Assembly (NCBI GenBank): GCA_903845045.1
Contig: CAIMWA010000213.1
Span: forward strand, 1-39,358
Direction of reading: 5' to 3'
Source of the DNA: an uncultured delta proteobacterium
GTDB lineage: Bacteria > Myxococcota_A > Polyangia > Polyangiales > Ga0077539
DNA: 39,358 nt
Positions 17,414 to 26,819 of this stretch are shown here, one piece after another. A model generated the notes under the pieces. The model saw only the letters and a list, made by a program, of their open reading frames with translations, was not told where the DNA came from and searched no databases. Position numbers and translations under genes: made by a program. Within the stretch, counting starts at the first letter, position 1; every line of letters starts with the position of its first letter.

Positions 17414-19021
17414 TCATACCCGGCGCGGGCGCGTTGCGAAGGCGATGGCGAGGCCGACCGCCAGCCCGACGTAGGCCACGGAGATCGCGAGGAAGCGATC
17501 ATCGTAGAACCACGCCACCGCGGGCATGACCATGAGCACCTCGACGCCCGCCGCGAAGCCCAGGAGCGCTCGCTCGACGCCGCCGCGCGCGCCAGCGAGG
17601 CACGCCGCGAGAACGAAATACACGAGGTAGTAACCCGAGAGGTCCGTCGCGAGGGGCGCGGCGAGGAGGGCGAGGACGAGGCCGATCCACGGGCGGCGCG
17701 CACGTCGCAGCGCGGCGAGCCACAGCGCGGCGACGGCGAGCTGGAGAGCGCGGCGTGGAAGGGTGCTGCGCTCGTGCGCCGACCGGGCTCCGTCGGCCCA
17801 GGCTTGCATCCACGTCTCGGCGGACGCACCGGGCATGGCGGCCTGCACCCGCTCGACGCGCAGCGCCGGGTCGAAGGCGACGATGACGCCGAGGCCGACC
17901 TTGTTCGAGGCCTGCGCGGCGGCGTGACGGCGGATGTGCGAGGTCCACTCGGTCCACGCGCCGGGGCCGGCGGCGGCGGCGCCGAGGACGCAGCCGACGG
18001 CGACGGCGGCCGCGAAGCCCACGACCGCGCGGCGGCGCAGCGTCGCGAAGCGCGCGAACGAGGGCGTGCCGACGCCGGCGAGGACGATCCCCGCGATTCC
18101 GAGGGCAGGGAACCCGCGCATGACCGCGGCGAGGCCCAGCGCCGCGCCCGCGAGGCCCGGGCGTCGGCGGCGAAGGAGGGCGACGGCGACGGCCAGCAGC
18201 GCGAACCAGTCGAGGCGCAGCATGGAGAAGCCGAGCCACGTGAATTTGCCGGGTTCCTGGACGCCCGCGAGGGTCAGCGCGAGCGCCGCGACGCGCCAGC
18301 CGAAGGCGGCCCCGAGCACCGCGACGACCCCCGCCATGAGCACCACGTCGAGGCCCGCGAGCGCTCGCAGCCCAGCCGCGGTCGATGGGACGACGCGCGC
18401 GACGGTGCCGCCGAGGGCGCTCCAGGCGGGGGACGGGTTGTACCCGTGATCCGTCTGCGTCTCGGCCCACGCTGCGCCGGACATCCCCGCGTGGAGGTTC
18501 GCGACGTCGGTGCGGAACGATCGCCAGCGCGCGGGGGAGAAGCGCGAGGTGCACTCCTCGGGGTGATCGAGCGCCGCCGCCGCGGGGACGACGTGGTCGG
18601 TGACCAGGTCCCGCATGTCGCGCGCGCGCACCGCGGTCTCGCCGCCGTCCTGGGCCTCGGCGACGGCGGCGCAGGCATACAGCCGGGTGTAACCCAGCTC
18701 GCGGTGGTACTTGCTGCCGACGTAGTAGTGGAAGACGTCGTGCCGATGCAGCGCGGTACCCGAGGGGAGGGCGCCGAAGTCGAACCACGCCGCGGCGGCG
18801 ATGACGGCCAGGCCCGCCGCGACGCCGTGTGCCACCGGGAGCTCTACGGGCGTTCCTGCGCGGCGCCGGGAGCGGAGCCACAGCGCCCAGCCGAGGGCCG
18901 CGAAGGCCACCGCGGCGCGAAGGCGAGCGCCGGACCACTCGTCGACGCCCCGGTGCGCGGCGAACACGCCGAGAGCGATGCCGGCGACGGCCACGGCGAC
19001 GACGACGAGCGCGCGCTTCAC
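17414..19021 (-). CDS. Polytopic membrane protein, glycosyltransferase-like
   Basis: 535 aa. The GTG start overlaps the stop of the upstream membrane-protein gene (GTGA). About ten hydrophobic segments are spread over its length. A large periplasmic loop near the N-terminus contains HRHDVFHYYVGSKYHRELGY, an acidic/His-containing loop like those of GT-C glycosyltransferases. Later come DWFALLAVAVALLRRRRPGLAG and LSGYYLVYFVLAACL. This fits a polyprenyl-phosphate-sugar-dependent GT-C enzyme, but no diagnostic motif beyond topology is certain. It pairs with the next protein in an operon. Confidence 0.6.
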   Translation of the reverse strand: MKRALVVVAVAVAGIALGVFAAHRGVDEWSGARLRAAVAFAALGWALWLRSRRRAGTPVELPVAHGVAAGLAVIAAAAWFDFGALPSGTALHRHDVFHYYVGSKYHRELGYTRLYACAAVAEAQDGGETAVRARDMRDLVTDHVVPAAAALDHPEECTSRFSPARWRSFRTDVANLHAGMSGAAWAETQTDHGYNPSPAWSALGGTVARVVPSTAAGLRALAGLDVVLMAGVVAVLGAAFGWRVAALALTLAGVQEPGKFTWLGFSMLRLDWFALLAVAVALLRRRRPGLAGAALGLAAVMRGFPALGIAGIVLAGVGTPSFARFATLRRRAVVGFAAAVAVGCVLGAAAAGPGAWTEWTSHIRRHAAAQASNKVGLGVIVAFDPALRVERVQAAMPGASAETWMQAWADGARSAHERSTLPRRALQLAVAALWLAALRRARRPWIGLVLALLAAPLATDLSGYYLVYFVLAACLAGARGGVERALLGFAAGVEVLMVMPAVAWFYDDRFLAISVAYVGLAVGLAIAFATRPRRV

Positions 19022-20331
19022 GGCGACTCTCCCGGGCGGCGGTGCGGGAGCGCGTACCCGGTGGCCTCGCGAAATGCTTCGGCGAAGCGTGCATCGGGCA
19101 CGGCCCCGGAGAGCTCGAGGGCACCGGCCCGGAGCGCGCGCCGATCGTCGTACGACGCGGCCCAGCGCTGAAGCCCCGCACGCACCGCCGTCGACGGTGC
19201 GCCCGCGGTGACGGCGAGCGCGGCGAGGCACCCGTCGGCGCGACCGCTGTCCGGCGATCGTCGCGCGAGCTCCGCACACCACGGAGCGGCGTCGACGAGG
19301 CGATGTCGACGCAGCGCGAGGCGCATCGATGCGGCGGCCGTCTCGGTGGCATCGGCGCCGTGCGACGCGAGCGCTTCGAGGCGTGCGTCCTCGGTGCGCC
19401 ACGCGGCGCCGCGGATCGCCCCGAGGACGGCGAGAAGGACCACCACGAAGCTCGCGGCGAGGCCCGCGCGGATGGACGTTCGAGGGCCCGAGCGCGCGAG
19501 CAAGGGCATGCAGGCGACCACCGCGACGACGTGCACGGCGAGGCCGAGGCTCGGTCCGAACATCGGCGGCGTCGACCATGGCGTCGGCAGCCACGCGAGG
19601 ACGGCGTCCCGCGCGATCGCGGCCGCGGAGGCGTCGGGCAGGTTGAAGCGAAGCGCGCCGAGCGAAGCGCCCGCGAGCGCCGCGATGGAGGCCGCGACGC
19701 GCGCACGCCGCGTCGGAGAACGAAGCGCCGGAACGAGACCGACGAGCCCGGCGCTCCCGGCGCAGGCCGATGCGAGGAGGGCGGTGACGAGCGCGAGCGC
19801 CGTCGTCGCGGCGAGCCCCGCCGTGCGGACGCGACGCGCGACGGCGACGGCGACGAGCACCGCCAGGAGCACGGGTCGTCCGCCGAGGGCGCCGGTGAGG
19901 TCCCACGCGGCGGGGTGCAGCGTCACCGAGAGCGCGAGCAACGCCGCCGCGGGACGCGGCCACGACGCCTCCTCGACGAGCCGAAGAATCTGCACCGCGA
20001 CGGCCGCCATCAGCGCGACGCCGAGCGCGTGCTGGGCCATCGGCTCGGCGCGGAACCACTGCCACCCGAGCCACGTCGAAAGCGCCGCGATGGGAGCGGG
20101 ATCGTGCGTCGCGATGCCAGCTCCGCGGAGCGCGGGCGTGCCGTCGGCGAGGAGAACGCCGAGGCCCGCGAAGGTGCGCGTGGCGGGGTTGCGAACGAGC
20201 GCGAGGCGGTCGGCGTCGAGGAGCTGTCCGCGGAGCGCGAGGGCGTGCGCGAGGGCCGTCGTCGCAGCCACAGCGGGCCACGACGTCCATCGGTGCGCGG
20301 CGCCCGGGGCGAGGGGAGGCGGGAGCGTCAT
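19018..20331 (-). CDS. Polytopic membrane protein, TMTC/GT-C-like
   Basis: 437 aa. The first loop DADRLALVRNPATRTFAGLGVLL resembles the YDDxxxIxxNP...G loop of TMTC-type O-mannosyltransferases, though with DAD in place of YDD. Multiple transmembrane segments follow. The last 100 residues are soluble, helical and repetitive (AASMRLALRRHRLVDAAPWCAELARRSPD...), like a degenerate TPR tail, also typical of TMTC proteins. It is translationally coupled to the following membrane protein; the two may form a glycosylation pair. Function is inferred from layout. Confidence 0.55.
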   Translation of the reverse strand: MTLPPPLAPGAAHRWTSWPAVAATTALAHALALRGQLLDADRLALVRNPATRTFAGLGVLLADGTPALRGAGIATHDPAPIAALSTWLGWQWFRAEPMAQHALGVALMAAVAVQILRLVEEASWPRPAAALLALSVTLHPAAWDLTGALGGRPVLLAVLVAVAVARRVRTAGLAATTALALVTALLASACAGSAGLVGLVPALRSPTRRARVAASIAALAGASLGALRFNLPDASAAAIARDAVLAWLPTPWSTPPMFGPSLGLAVHVVAVVACMPLLARSGPRTSIRAGLAASFVVVLLAVLGAIRGAAWRTEDARLEALASHGADATETAAASMRLALRRHRLVDAAPWCAELARRSPDSGRADGCLAALAVTAGAPSTAVRAGLQRWAASYDDRRALRAGALELSGAVPDARFAEAFREATGYALPHRRPGESP

Positions 20332-20337
20332 GCTCGA

Positions 20338-20769
20338 TCAGTGAGGGCGGTCGACGGCGCAGCGTCCGCCGAGGCACACGCAGCTCGGGGCGACGCAGCG
20401 CGGTCCGCCGTCGGCGCAAGGATCGGCGCAGCGCACGGCGGCACAGTCCGCGGCGCGCGCACGGGGCACGCACGCGGTCACCGCGCAGCACGACGTCGAC
20501 GCGCAGTCGCTGTCGCCGTGGCACTCGCCGCCGGGGTCCGATCCGGGCTCCGCCTCGATGCTGTTGCCGGTGATGCCCGTGCGCGGCGGCAGGTCGCTGT
20601 GCCGGCCGCTCCCGGGCGAAGGTTGCATCGGCTCGCCGGACATCACCCCGGGCGCCGCCGGCGGGTTCGCCGACGCCGAGGTCGGTCCCGGCTCTGCGTA
20701 GCCCCCGCGGGACGCACAGCCGGCGGCCACGCACACGAAGACCCAGGCGGAGCGCTGCGAGAGGTTCAT
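20338..20769 (-). CDS. Cysteine-rich lipoprotein
   Basis: 143 aa from the ATG at 20769. Signal and lipobox: SAWVFVCVAAGC. A Pro/Ser/Gly linker follows, then a C-terminal domain with regularly spaced cysteines: CHGDSDCASTSCCAVTACVP, CAAVRCADPCADGGPRC, CVCLGGRC. This is the short Cys-rich module common at the ends of myxobacterial lipoproteins and is probably disulfide-bonded at the surface. It is 6 bp upstream of the TMTC-like gene and so probably heads that operon, divergent from the kinase gene. No specific function is recognised. Confidence 0.65.
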   Translation of the reverse strand: MNLSQRSAWVFVCVAAGCASRGGYAEPGPTSASANPPAAPGVMSGEPMQPSPGSGRHSDLPPRTGITGNSIEAEPGSDPGGECHGDSDCASTSCCAVTACVPRARAADCAAVRCADPCADGGPRCVAPSCVCLGGRCAVDRPH

Positions 20770-20862
20770 GGCGGGCTTCTTGGGGTCTGTGCGCTGCACG
20801 CGTCAACGTCGCGACGCCGCGGGTGTGGACGGACGCGCGGGGCTGTAGCATCGCCGCCGCCC
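20770..20862. promoter_or_regulatory. Divergent intergenic region
   Basis: A 93-bp gap between the Cys-rich lipoprotein (minus) and the kinase (plus) must contain promoters for both. No confident -35/-10 or operator could be picked out. Confidence 0.3.
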
Positions 20863-23271
20863 ATGGCCCTGCCGCAGCTCGTTCCCGGCTCGCTCTTCGC
20901 CCGTGACTTTCGCGTGCTCCGGCACCTCAGCGCCGGCGGCATGGGGGCGGTGTACGTCGTCGAGCAGGTGAGCACGCAGCGCCAGCGCGCGCTGAAGATC
21001 ATGCTCCCGGACCTCGTGCGGGACCCCAAGAACCGCGAGCGCTTCACGCAGGAAGCGACGGTCAGCGCGCGCATTCGCAGCGACCACGTCGTCGAGGTCG
21101 TCGCCGCCGGCATCGACGAGGAGACCGAGACGCCGTGGATCGCCATGGAGCTGCTCGAGGGCGAGGAGCTCGCCAAGGTGCTCGAGCAGCGCGCGCTCGC
21201 GCCCGGCGAATTGCTCGAGGTGTACCGTCAGCTCTGTCACGGCCTCGGCGCCGCGCACCGCGCGGGCCTCGTGCATCGCGACCTCAAGCCCTAGAACATC
21301 TTTCTCGCGCACGCTCGCCGCGACGGCGCGCCGTACACGGTGAAGATCCTCGACTTCGGCATCGCGAAGGTCGTCGGCGAGACGCGCACCGCGGCGATGG
21401 CGACGTCGGCCCTCGGCTCGCCGCTGTGGATGGCCCCGGAGCAGGCCGAACAGGGAGCGATCCGCCCGGCGACGGACGTCTGGGCACTGGGGCTCATCGC
21501 GTTCTACGCCCTCACGAACGCGTACTACTGGCGCATCGCGCACGGTGACTTCGCGCTCGCGATGCTCCTCAGGGAGATCTTCGTCGACCCCCTCGACGCC
21601 GCGTCGGTGCGGGCGGCGCTGTACGGGCGCGCGGCGCTGATCCCACCGGGCTTCGACGGGTGGTTCGGGCGCTGCGTGGTGCGCGATCCTTCGCAGCGCT
21701 TTCACGACGCCAACGAGGCCCTCGCGGCGCTCGCACCGATCCTCGGGGCCGCCGCGGGCGTGCCGGTGCAGGTGCAGACCTATCCGGGTCCCCAGGGCGG
21801 CGTGGCGCCGACGGGCTACGTGTCGGGTCCCGCACCGTATCCGCCGGCGTCCATGGCGACGCCCGTGGGCTACGGGTCGATGCCGGTGCCGACGCCCGTG
21901 CCGACGATGGCGCAGCCCGGCTACGGGACGCCGGCGAACCCGCCCTGGGCGCAGCCGGGATCGTGGCCCGGAACGCAAGCCGTGCCGCCGCCGATGGGTC
22001 CCGGGATGATGCCTGGCGCGCACCCGATGACAGCGAACGGGCGGCGCAACACCGGCGTCATCGTCCTGGGCGTCGCGATCGCGCTGACGGCGATGGTCTC
22101 CATGGCCTTCATCGCGCGGGGGCGCAGCTCCGACGCGCCGACGGTGGCTCCGGAGATGCGCAACCCGCAGGCGCCGACGGTGCCAGGGTTCCACCCGCCG
22201 CAGTGCCGGGGCACGGGCATGGACCGCGACGTGCCGGGTCTCGCGGGGGTGGCGCAGCTCGCGGCGGGGCGCTTTCATTCGTGCGCGCTGCTGCGTACCG
22301 GAACGGTCGCGTGCTGGGGCTGGAACAACTCGCGGCAGATCGGCAACGACACCACCGAGGACCAGTACGCCCCGGTGGCCGTGCCCGGCGTCGCCGGCGT
22401 GCGGCAGATCGCGGCGGGCGAGCAGACGACCTGCGCGCTGCTTCAGACCGGGCAGGTGGTCTGCTGGGGTCTCCTGATGCGCGGCGCGCGGGGGACGCCG
22501 ACGGAGGTCGCGGAGCTCGCGGGCGCGACGACGGTGACCTACGGGTCGTTCCACGGCTGCGCGACGCTCGGCGATGCGACGGTGGCGTGCTGGGGCCAGA
22601 ACAACAGCGGTCAGCTCGGCGACGGCACGACCTCGTTTCGCCAGGGCGCGGTGGCCGTGCGCGGCCTCGCGGGTGTGATCCAGGTCGTCGCGGGGTCGCG
22701 GCACACCTGCGCGCTCGACCGCGTCGGGTCGGTGTGGTGCTGGGGCCAGCAGGAGGAGGGACAGCTCGGCAACGGCCACCGCGGCCGCGAGCCCGTCGCC
22801 ACGCCGACGCCGGTGCCCGGCGTCTCCAACGTCGCGGCGATCACCGCCGGCGAGAGCCACACCTGCGCGCTGCGGCGCGACGGATCGGTGCTTTGTTGGG
22901 GCTCGAACGCGCAGGGCGCCGTAGGCGTCGCGGGCGAGGGCATCCAGGCGTCGCCGGTGCTCGTCGCGGGCGCGGGTCCCGCGGTGCGCATCGCGGCGGG
23001 CGGTCACCACACGTGCGTCGTGCGCAGCGACCGAACGCTCGCGTGCTGGGGCGAGAACACCACGTGCCAGCTCGGCGTCGGGCCGTTCCAGGCGCCGCGC
23101 GGACCCATCGCGGTGCCGCGCGTCGGACCGGTCACGGAGCTCGGTCCTGCGTCGATGCACACGTGCGTGGTGCGCCCGGAGTCGACGGTGCGCTGCTGGG
23201 GCTACAACAACTACGGGCAGCTCGCCAACGGCTCGACGTCGACGCAGATCGACATCGACTACGGGCACTGA
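20863..23271 (+). pseudogene. Ser/Thr protein kinase-RCC1 repeat fusion with in-frame TAG
   Basis: 802 codons from ATG 20863, including one TAG at codon 144. The Hanks kinase domain has the G-loop LSAGGMGAVY (residues 22-31), the ALK lysine (K45), HRD with D140, DFG (about 164-166) and a SPLWMAPEQ activation segment. A Pro/Gly-rich linker (about 300-390) is followed by one transmembrane helix (about 396-418). Six or seven RCC1-type repeats fill the outer part (each GxxxCAL...VxCWGxNxxGQLG, about 460-801). The TAG replaces x in HRDLKPxN, and the next codons (NIFLA) continue in frame. Without readthrough the product is only an N-lobe plus part of the catalytic loop. Intact, it would be a transmembrane kinase with an external RCC1 propeller. 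Confidence 0.83.
21292..21294 (+). other. In-frame amber codon in kinase catalytic loop
   Basis: TAG sits between the Pro codon of HRDLKP and the Asn codon of the metal-binding N in HRDLKPxN. That position is commonly Glu, Gln, Ser or Ala; GAG, CAG and TCG are one base from TAG. Both sides are in the same frame with full kinase homology. Confidence 0.87.
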
Positions 23272-23314
23272 CGAGCGCTGGCGAAGCTCCGTCCTGGGGG
23301 CGTACGTTCGCCGC

Positions 23315-23818
23315 GTGCGTGCAGGAATCGCCTTCGTTTTCGTGATCGCGGGCTGCGGTGCCCGCACCGATCTTCACCCCGTCGCGGCCTCCTCGGACGT
23401 GCCCGTGGTGCGCGACGCGCAGGCCGACGTCGCCGTGACGACGAGCATCGAGGGCATCGTGCGCGGCAACTGCGCGCCGAACGACGGACCGGCGCTGGAC
23501 CTGCTCCTCCTCGCGGCGCCCATCGCGGCATGCTCGGCGACCACCGACGCCCGCATCACGGTGTCGTTCTGGAGCCCGATTCCCGCGCGCCCCGGCACGT
23601 ACACCGTCGGCGACGGATCGTTCGCGTCGGGCTCCAACGCGTCGGTGTGCGTTGCGGGCGGAGCGTGTACGAACGCGGCGCGCGGCACGGTGACCTTCAC
23701 GACCTTCGACGCGCCGGGCTTCACCGGCAGCGTCGATCTGGACCTTCCCGACGGAACGCACCGCCACGCCGACTTCGCGCGCGTCGCGCGGTGCGCGGCC
23801 TTCGTCGGCTGCGGGTGA
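23315..23818 (+). CDS. Small hypothetical lipoprotein
   Basis: 167 aa with a GTG start, 43 bp after the kinase gene. Short signal with lipobox (AGIAFVFVIAGCGA). The mature part is beta-rich with several cysteines (GNCAPND, AACSATTDAR, CVAGGACTNAARGTVTF) and ends FVGCG. The order TVGDGSF...GTVTFTTFDAPGFTGSVDLDL suggests a small beta-sandwich. No known family is recognised. It may be co-transcribed with the kinase gene. Confidence 0.6.
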   Translation: MRAGIAFVFVIAGCGARTDLHPVAASSDVPVVRDAQADVAVTTSIEGIVRGNCAPNDGPALDLLLLAAPIAACSATTDARITVSFWSPIPARPGTYTVGDGSFASGSNASVCVAGGACTNAARGTVTFTTFDAPGFTGSVDLDLPDGTHRHADFARVARCAAFVGCG

Positions 23819-23936
23819 CGACGGCAGCCGCCACGCGTGGCTGCGCCGCGGGCCACCTTCCGGTGATTTCCAGCGTGTGACATCGGGTTGCCTGCGGGCG
23901 CGGCGGGGTGGCACGTCGGTCGCTACGTGCGAGGGC

Positions 23937-24350
23937 ATGACCGTCGCCGCGAACTCGATGCCTTCGACGCGAGCGCTTCGCGGAGCCGTCGTGGGCGCCG
24001 TCGCGACGGTCGCCGACGTCACGCTGCTCACCGCGATGCTCGACGTCGCGCATGCGCCGCTCCGCCTCGCGAGTCCGGTGGCGCTGCTGGCCGGCGTCGC
24101 GGTGCAGTTCGTCGGCAGCCGGCGCTTCACGTTCCAGAGCACGGACCCGCGGCGCGTGCGCCAGGTGCTGCTCTTCGCCGCCGTCGAGGCGCTCGCGTTC
24201 GTGCTGAACGTGGCGCTGACGGAGGTCGCTTCGCGCGCGCTGCGGCTGCCCGCGCCGGTGGTGCGCGTGCCCGTCACGTCGCTGGTCTACTTCGGCGTCT
24301 CGATGCCGCTCTGGCGCCGCGTGTTCGCTTCCGAGGAGGTCGCATCATGA
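23937..24350 (+). CDS. GtrA-like family membrane protein
   Basis: 137 aa. Start at 23937 (a GTG or a later ATG at 23958 cannot be excluded). Four hydrophobic segments show the GtrA pattern: GAVVGAVATVADVTLLTAML, VALLAGVAVQFVGSRRFTF (with the typical xxNRxxTF-like turn), LFAAVEALAFVLNVALTE and PVTSLVYFGVSMPLWRRVF. GtrA relatives are thought to move lipid-linked sugars across the membrane. The TGA overlaps the ATG of the glycosyltransferase gene (ATGA), which supports a joint function. Confidence 0.75.
   Translation: MTVAANSMPSTRALRGAVVGAVATVADVTLLTAMLDVAHAPLRLASPVALLAGVAVQFVGSRRFTFQSTDPRRVRQVLLFAAVEALAFVLNVALTEVASRALRLPAPVVRVPVTSLVYFGVSMPLWRRVFASEEVAS
24333..24340 (+). promoter_or_regulatory. 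Ribosome binding site of the glycosyltransferase gene
   Basis: GAGGAGGT lies within the end of the GtrA-like gene, 6 nt before the ATG at 24347. It fixes that start. Confidence 0.65.
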
Positions 24351-25471
24351 ACGTGTTGCCCCGGGATCTCGCCGTCGCGGCCGTGGCCGCCGGCACCGCG
24401 TGGGGACTGCTCGGCGTCGCGACGCTCCTCGCCGTGACGCGCCGCACGGCCCCCGCCGACGCGCCCATCGCTCCGGTGAGCGTGCTGAAGCCCGTCGCCG
24501 GCGCGGACCCCCAGCTCGCCGACGGTCTCCGCAGCTTCTTCGTGCAGGACCACCCGTGCTTCGAGCTCGTCTTCGGCTGCGAGCGCGAGGACGACCCCGC
24601 CGTCGCCGTGGTGCGCGCGCTCATCGCCGAGCACCCGCACGTGCGCGCTCGCCTCGTCGTGCACCAGGGGCCGCGCGGCGGAAACCCCAAGGTGCGCAAC
24701 CTCCGCGGCATCGTGGCCCACGCGACGCACGACCTCGTGCTCGTGAGCGACAGCAACGTGCGCGCGCCTTCGGGGTATCTGCGCGAGGCCGTGGCGTGTC
24801 ATCGCGAAGGCGTGGGCCTCGTCACGCACCTCTTCGTCGGCGAGCCCCTCCCGGGCGCGGACCTCGCGGCGTACGTCGAGGCCCTCACCCTCGCGACCTT
24901 CTGCGCCCCCGGCGCGGCGCTCCCGACGCTCGCGGGGCACGCCGCGGTGATCGGCAAGTCGATGCTGTTCTCCCGCGCCGAGCTCGCACGGTTGGGCGGC
25001 TTCGAGCGCGTCGCCGACGTGCTCGCCGAGGACTACGTGCTCGGGCGGATGTTCCAGCTCGCGGGCCGGCGCGTGGCGCTGGCGACGACGGTGCTCGAGA
25101 ACGGGCTCGGCGCCGTCGGCGTGCGGGCGGTGTTCGCGCGGCACCTCCGGTGGTCGATGCTGCGCCTGCGGCTGCACCCGCACTTGTGGCTCCTCGAGCC
25201 GCTGACGTCGTCGATCGCGGTGACCGCGGGGCTGGGGGCGCTGCTCGGACCGCGGGGCGCCGCCCTGGGCGTGGCGCTGATGCTCCTGCGCGACGTGGCG
25301 GCGTGGATCGCGCTGCGCGGAGCACGCCGTCTGTGGATCCCGCTGCTGCTCGGGCCTGCGCGCGAGGCGCTGATGCTCGCGGTGTGGGCGGCCACGCCAT
25401 GGAAGCGTCACGTGCGATGGAGGGGACAGAAGCTGCGCGTCGAGAGCGGCACGCTGCTCTACGACGCCTGA
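24347..25471 (+). CDS. GT21-type glycosyltransferase (ceramide glucosyltransferase-like)
   Basis: 374 aa. An N-terminal transmembrane segment is followed by a GT-A domain with the GT21 signature: PVSVLKPVAGAD at the start, the D1 motif EREDDPA, D2 SDSNVR, D3 LAEDYVLG and the QxxRW-like RHLRWSM. Two to three C-terminal hydrophobic segments follow. GT21 enzymes (ceramide glucosyltransferases, HpnI-type hopanoid enzymes) transfer a sugar from a UDP-sugar to a lipid acceptor. Together with the overlapping GtrA-like gene it suggests glycolipid synthesis and flipping; the acceptor is unknown. Confidence 0.82.
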   Translation: MNVLPRDLAVAAVAAGTAWGLLGVATLLAVTRRTAPADAPIAPVSVLKPVAGADPQLADGLRSFFVQDHPCFELVFGCEREDDPAVAVVRALIAEHPHVRARLVVHQGPRGGNPKVRNLRGIVAHATHDLVLVSDSNVRAPSGYLREAVACHREGVGLVTHLFVGEPLPGADLAAYVEALTLATFCAPGAALPTLAGHAAVIGKSMLFSRAELARLGGFERVADVLAEDYVLGRMFQLAGRRVALATTVLENGLGAVGVRAVFARHLRWSMLRLRLHPHLWLLEPLTSSIAVTAGLGALLGPRGAALGVALMLLRDVAAWIALRGARRLWIPLLLGPAREALMLAVWAATPWKRHVRWRGQKLRVESGTLLYDA

Positions 25472-25521
25472 GCGGTGCCGAGCTTTACAGACCTGCAGCC
25501 AGCACCGACAGTGATCGTTCG

Positions 25522-26784
25522 ATGCAAGACCGACGGCGCGCCAGCGCAGCGTTCATCATGGTCACGCTTTTCCTCGACACGCTCGGGATCGGCCTGATCA
25601 TCCCGGTGTTTCCGAGCCTCGTGGCGACGTTCATGGGCCACGACGCCGCGCGGACGTCGCACCTCTACGGCACGTTCATCGCGACGTACGCGGCGATGCA
25701 GGTGCTCTTCGCGCCGGTGGTCGGCGGGCTCAGCGACCGCTTCGGACGCCGCCCGGTGCTGCTCACCTCGCTCTTCGGCGCGGCGGTGAACTACGCGCTG
25801 CTGGCGTTCGTCACGAGCCTTCCGCTGCTCTTCGTCGGGCGCGTCATCGCGGGCATCACCGGCGCCAGCTTCTCCACCGCCAACGCCTACATCGCCGACG
25901 TCACCCCGCCGAAGGACCGCGCGCGCGTCTTCGGGATGATGGGCGCCGTCTTCGGCCTCGGCTTCATCGTCGGACCGGCCCTCGGCGGCATCGTCGGGAG
26001 CTTCGGCGTGCGCGTGCCGTTCCTCCTCGCGGCGGGGCTGAACCTGCTCAATTTCACCTACGGCATGCTGGTGCTGCCGGAGTCGCTGGCCCCGGCGGAC
26101 CGCCGCCCGTTCTCGCTCGCGCGCTCGAACTCCATCGGCGCTCTGAAGGCACTGCAGCGGCACCCGGTGACCCTCGGCCTCGCAGCGACGCTGACGTGCG
26201 CGAGCATGGCGCAGCAGATCCTGCAGAGCATGTGGGCGCTCTACGGCCTGGGGCGCTTTCACTGGACGCAGATCGACGTCGGCGCCTCGCTCGCAGCGGT
26301 GGGCCTCGGCACCGCGGTGGTGCAGGGCGGCTTGATCCGCTACCTGCTCCCGCGCCTCGGCGAGCGGCGCGCGATGGTCTTCGGGCTCTCGCTGAGCGCG
26401 CTGAGCTTCGCCGGCATCGGCTTCGCGTCGCGGGGCTGGATGCTGCTCGCGCTGGTCGCGCCGTTGTCCCTCGGGAGCATCGCGGGTCCCGCCGGCCAGT
26501 CCATCGTCTCGCGGCACTTCGGACCGTCGGAGCAGGGCGAGATCCAGGGCGCGCTGTCGAGCATCCAGAGCTTCACGAACATCATCGCGCCGCTGCTGGC
26601 CACGCACCTCTACGCGGTGTTCGGGTCGCCGGGGTCCGTGCCCTTCGTGCCCGGCGCGCCGTTCCTCGCGGGCGCGGCGTTCCAGAGCTTGGGGCTCGTG
26701 CTGGCGGCGCGGCTCTTCGCGCGGCTGCCCGCCGCGCTTGACGAACGGGACCGCGGCGCGGCATCGGTGGCCGCGGACGGCTGA
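25522..26784 (+). CDS. MFS transporter, TetA-like
   Basis: 420 aa, about twelve hydrophobic segments. Motif [15 protein letters not shown] lies between helices 2 and 3; helix 1 carries [17 protein letters not shown] as in TetA-class drug/H+ antiporters; motif C-like [19 protein letters not shown] follows. The early ATG at 25522 is chosen because the protein then begins just before helix 1. It is a probable proton-driven efflux pump; the substrate cannot be inferred and tetracycline resistance should not be assumed. It is 35 bp before the thioesterase gene, in the same direction. Confidence 0.82.
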   Translation: MQDRRRASAAFIMVTLFLDTLGIGLIIPVFPSLVATFMGHDAARTSHLYGTFIATYAAMQVLFAPVVGGLSDRFGRRPVLLTSLFGAAVNYALLAFVTSLPLLFVGRVIAGITGASFSTANAYIADVTPPKDRARVFGMMGAVFGLGFIVGPALGGIVGSFGVRVPFLLAAGLNLLNFTYGMLVLPESLAPADRRPFSLARSNSIGALKALQRHPVTLGLAATLTCASMAQQILQSMWALYGLGRFHWTQIDVGASLAAVGLGTAVVQGGLIRYLLPRLGERRAMVFGLSLSALSFAGIGFASRGWMLLALVAPLSLGSIAGPAGQSIVSRHFGPSEQGEIQGALSSIQSFTNIIAPLLATHLYAVFGSPGSVPFVPGAPFLAGAAFQSLGLVLAARLFARLPAALDERDRGAASVAADG

Positions 26785-26819
26785 GCGCGACGACCGCGCG
26801 TCCGTTCGCGAGGTGATCG

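Noticed and set aside
23824..23844. A terminator hairpin (GCAGCC/GGCTGC) after the small lipoprotein
   Set aside because: The stem is only 6 bp and no T-tract follows.
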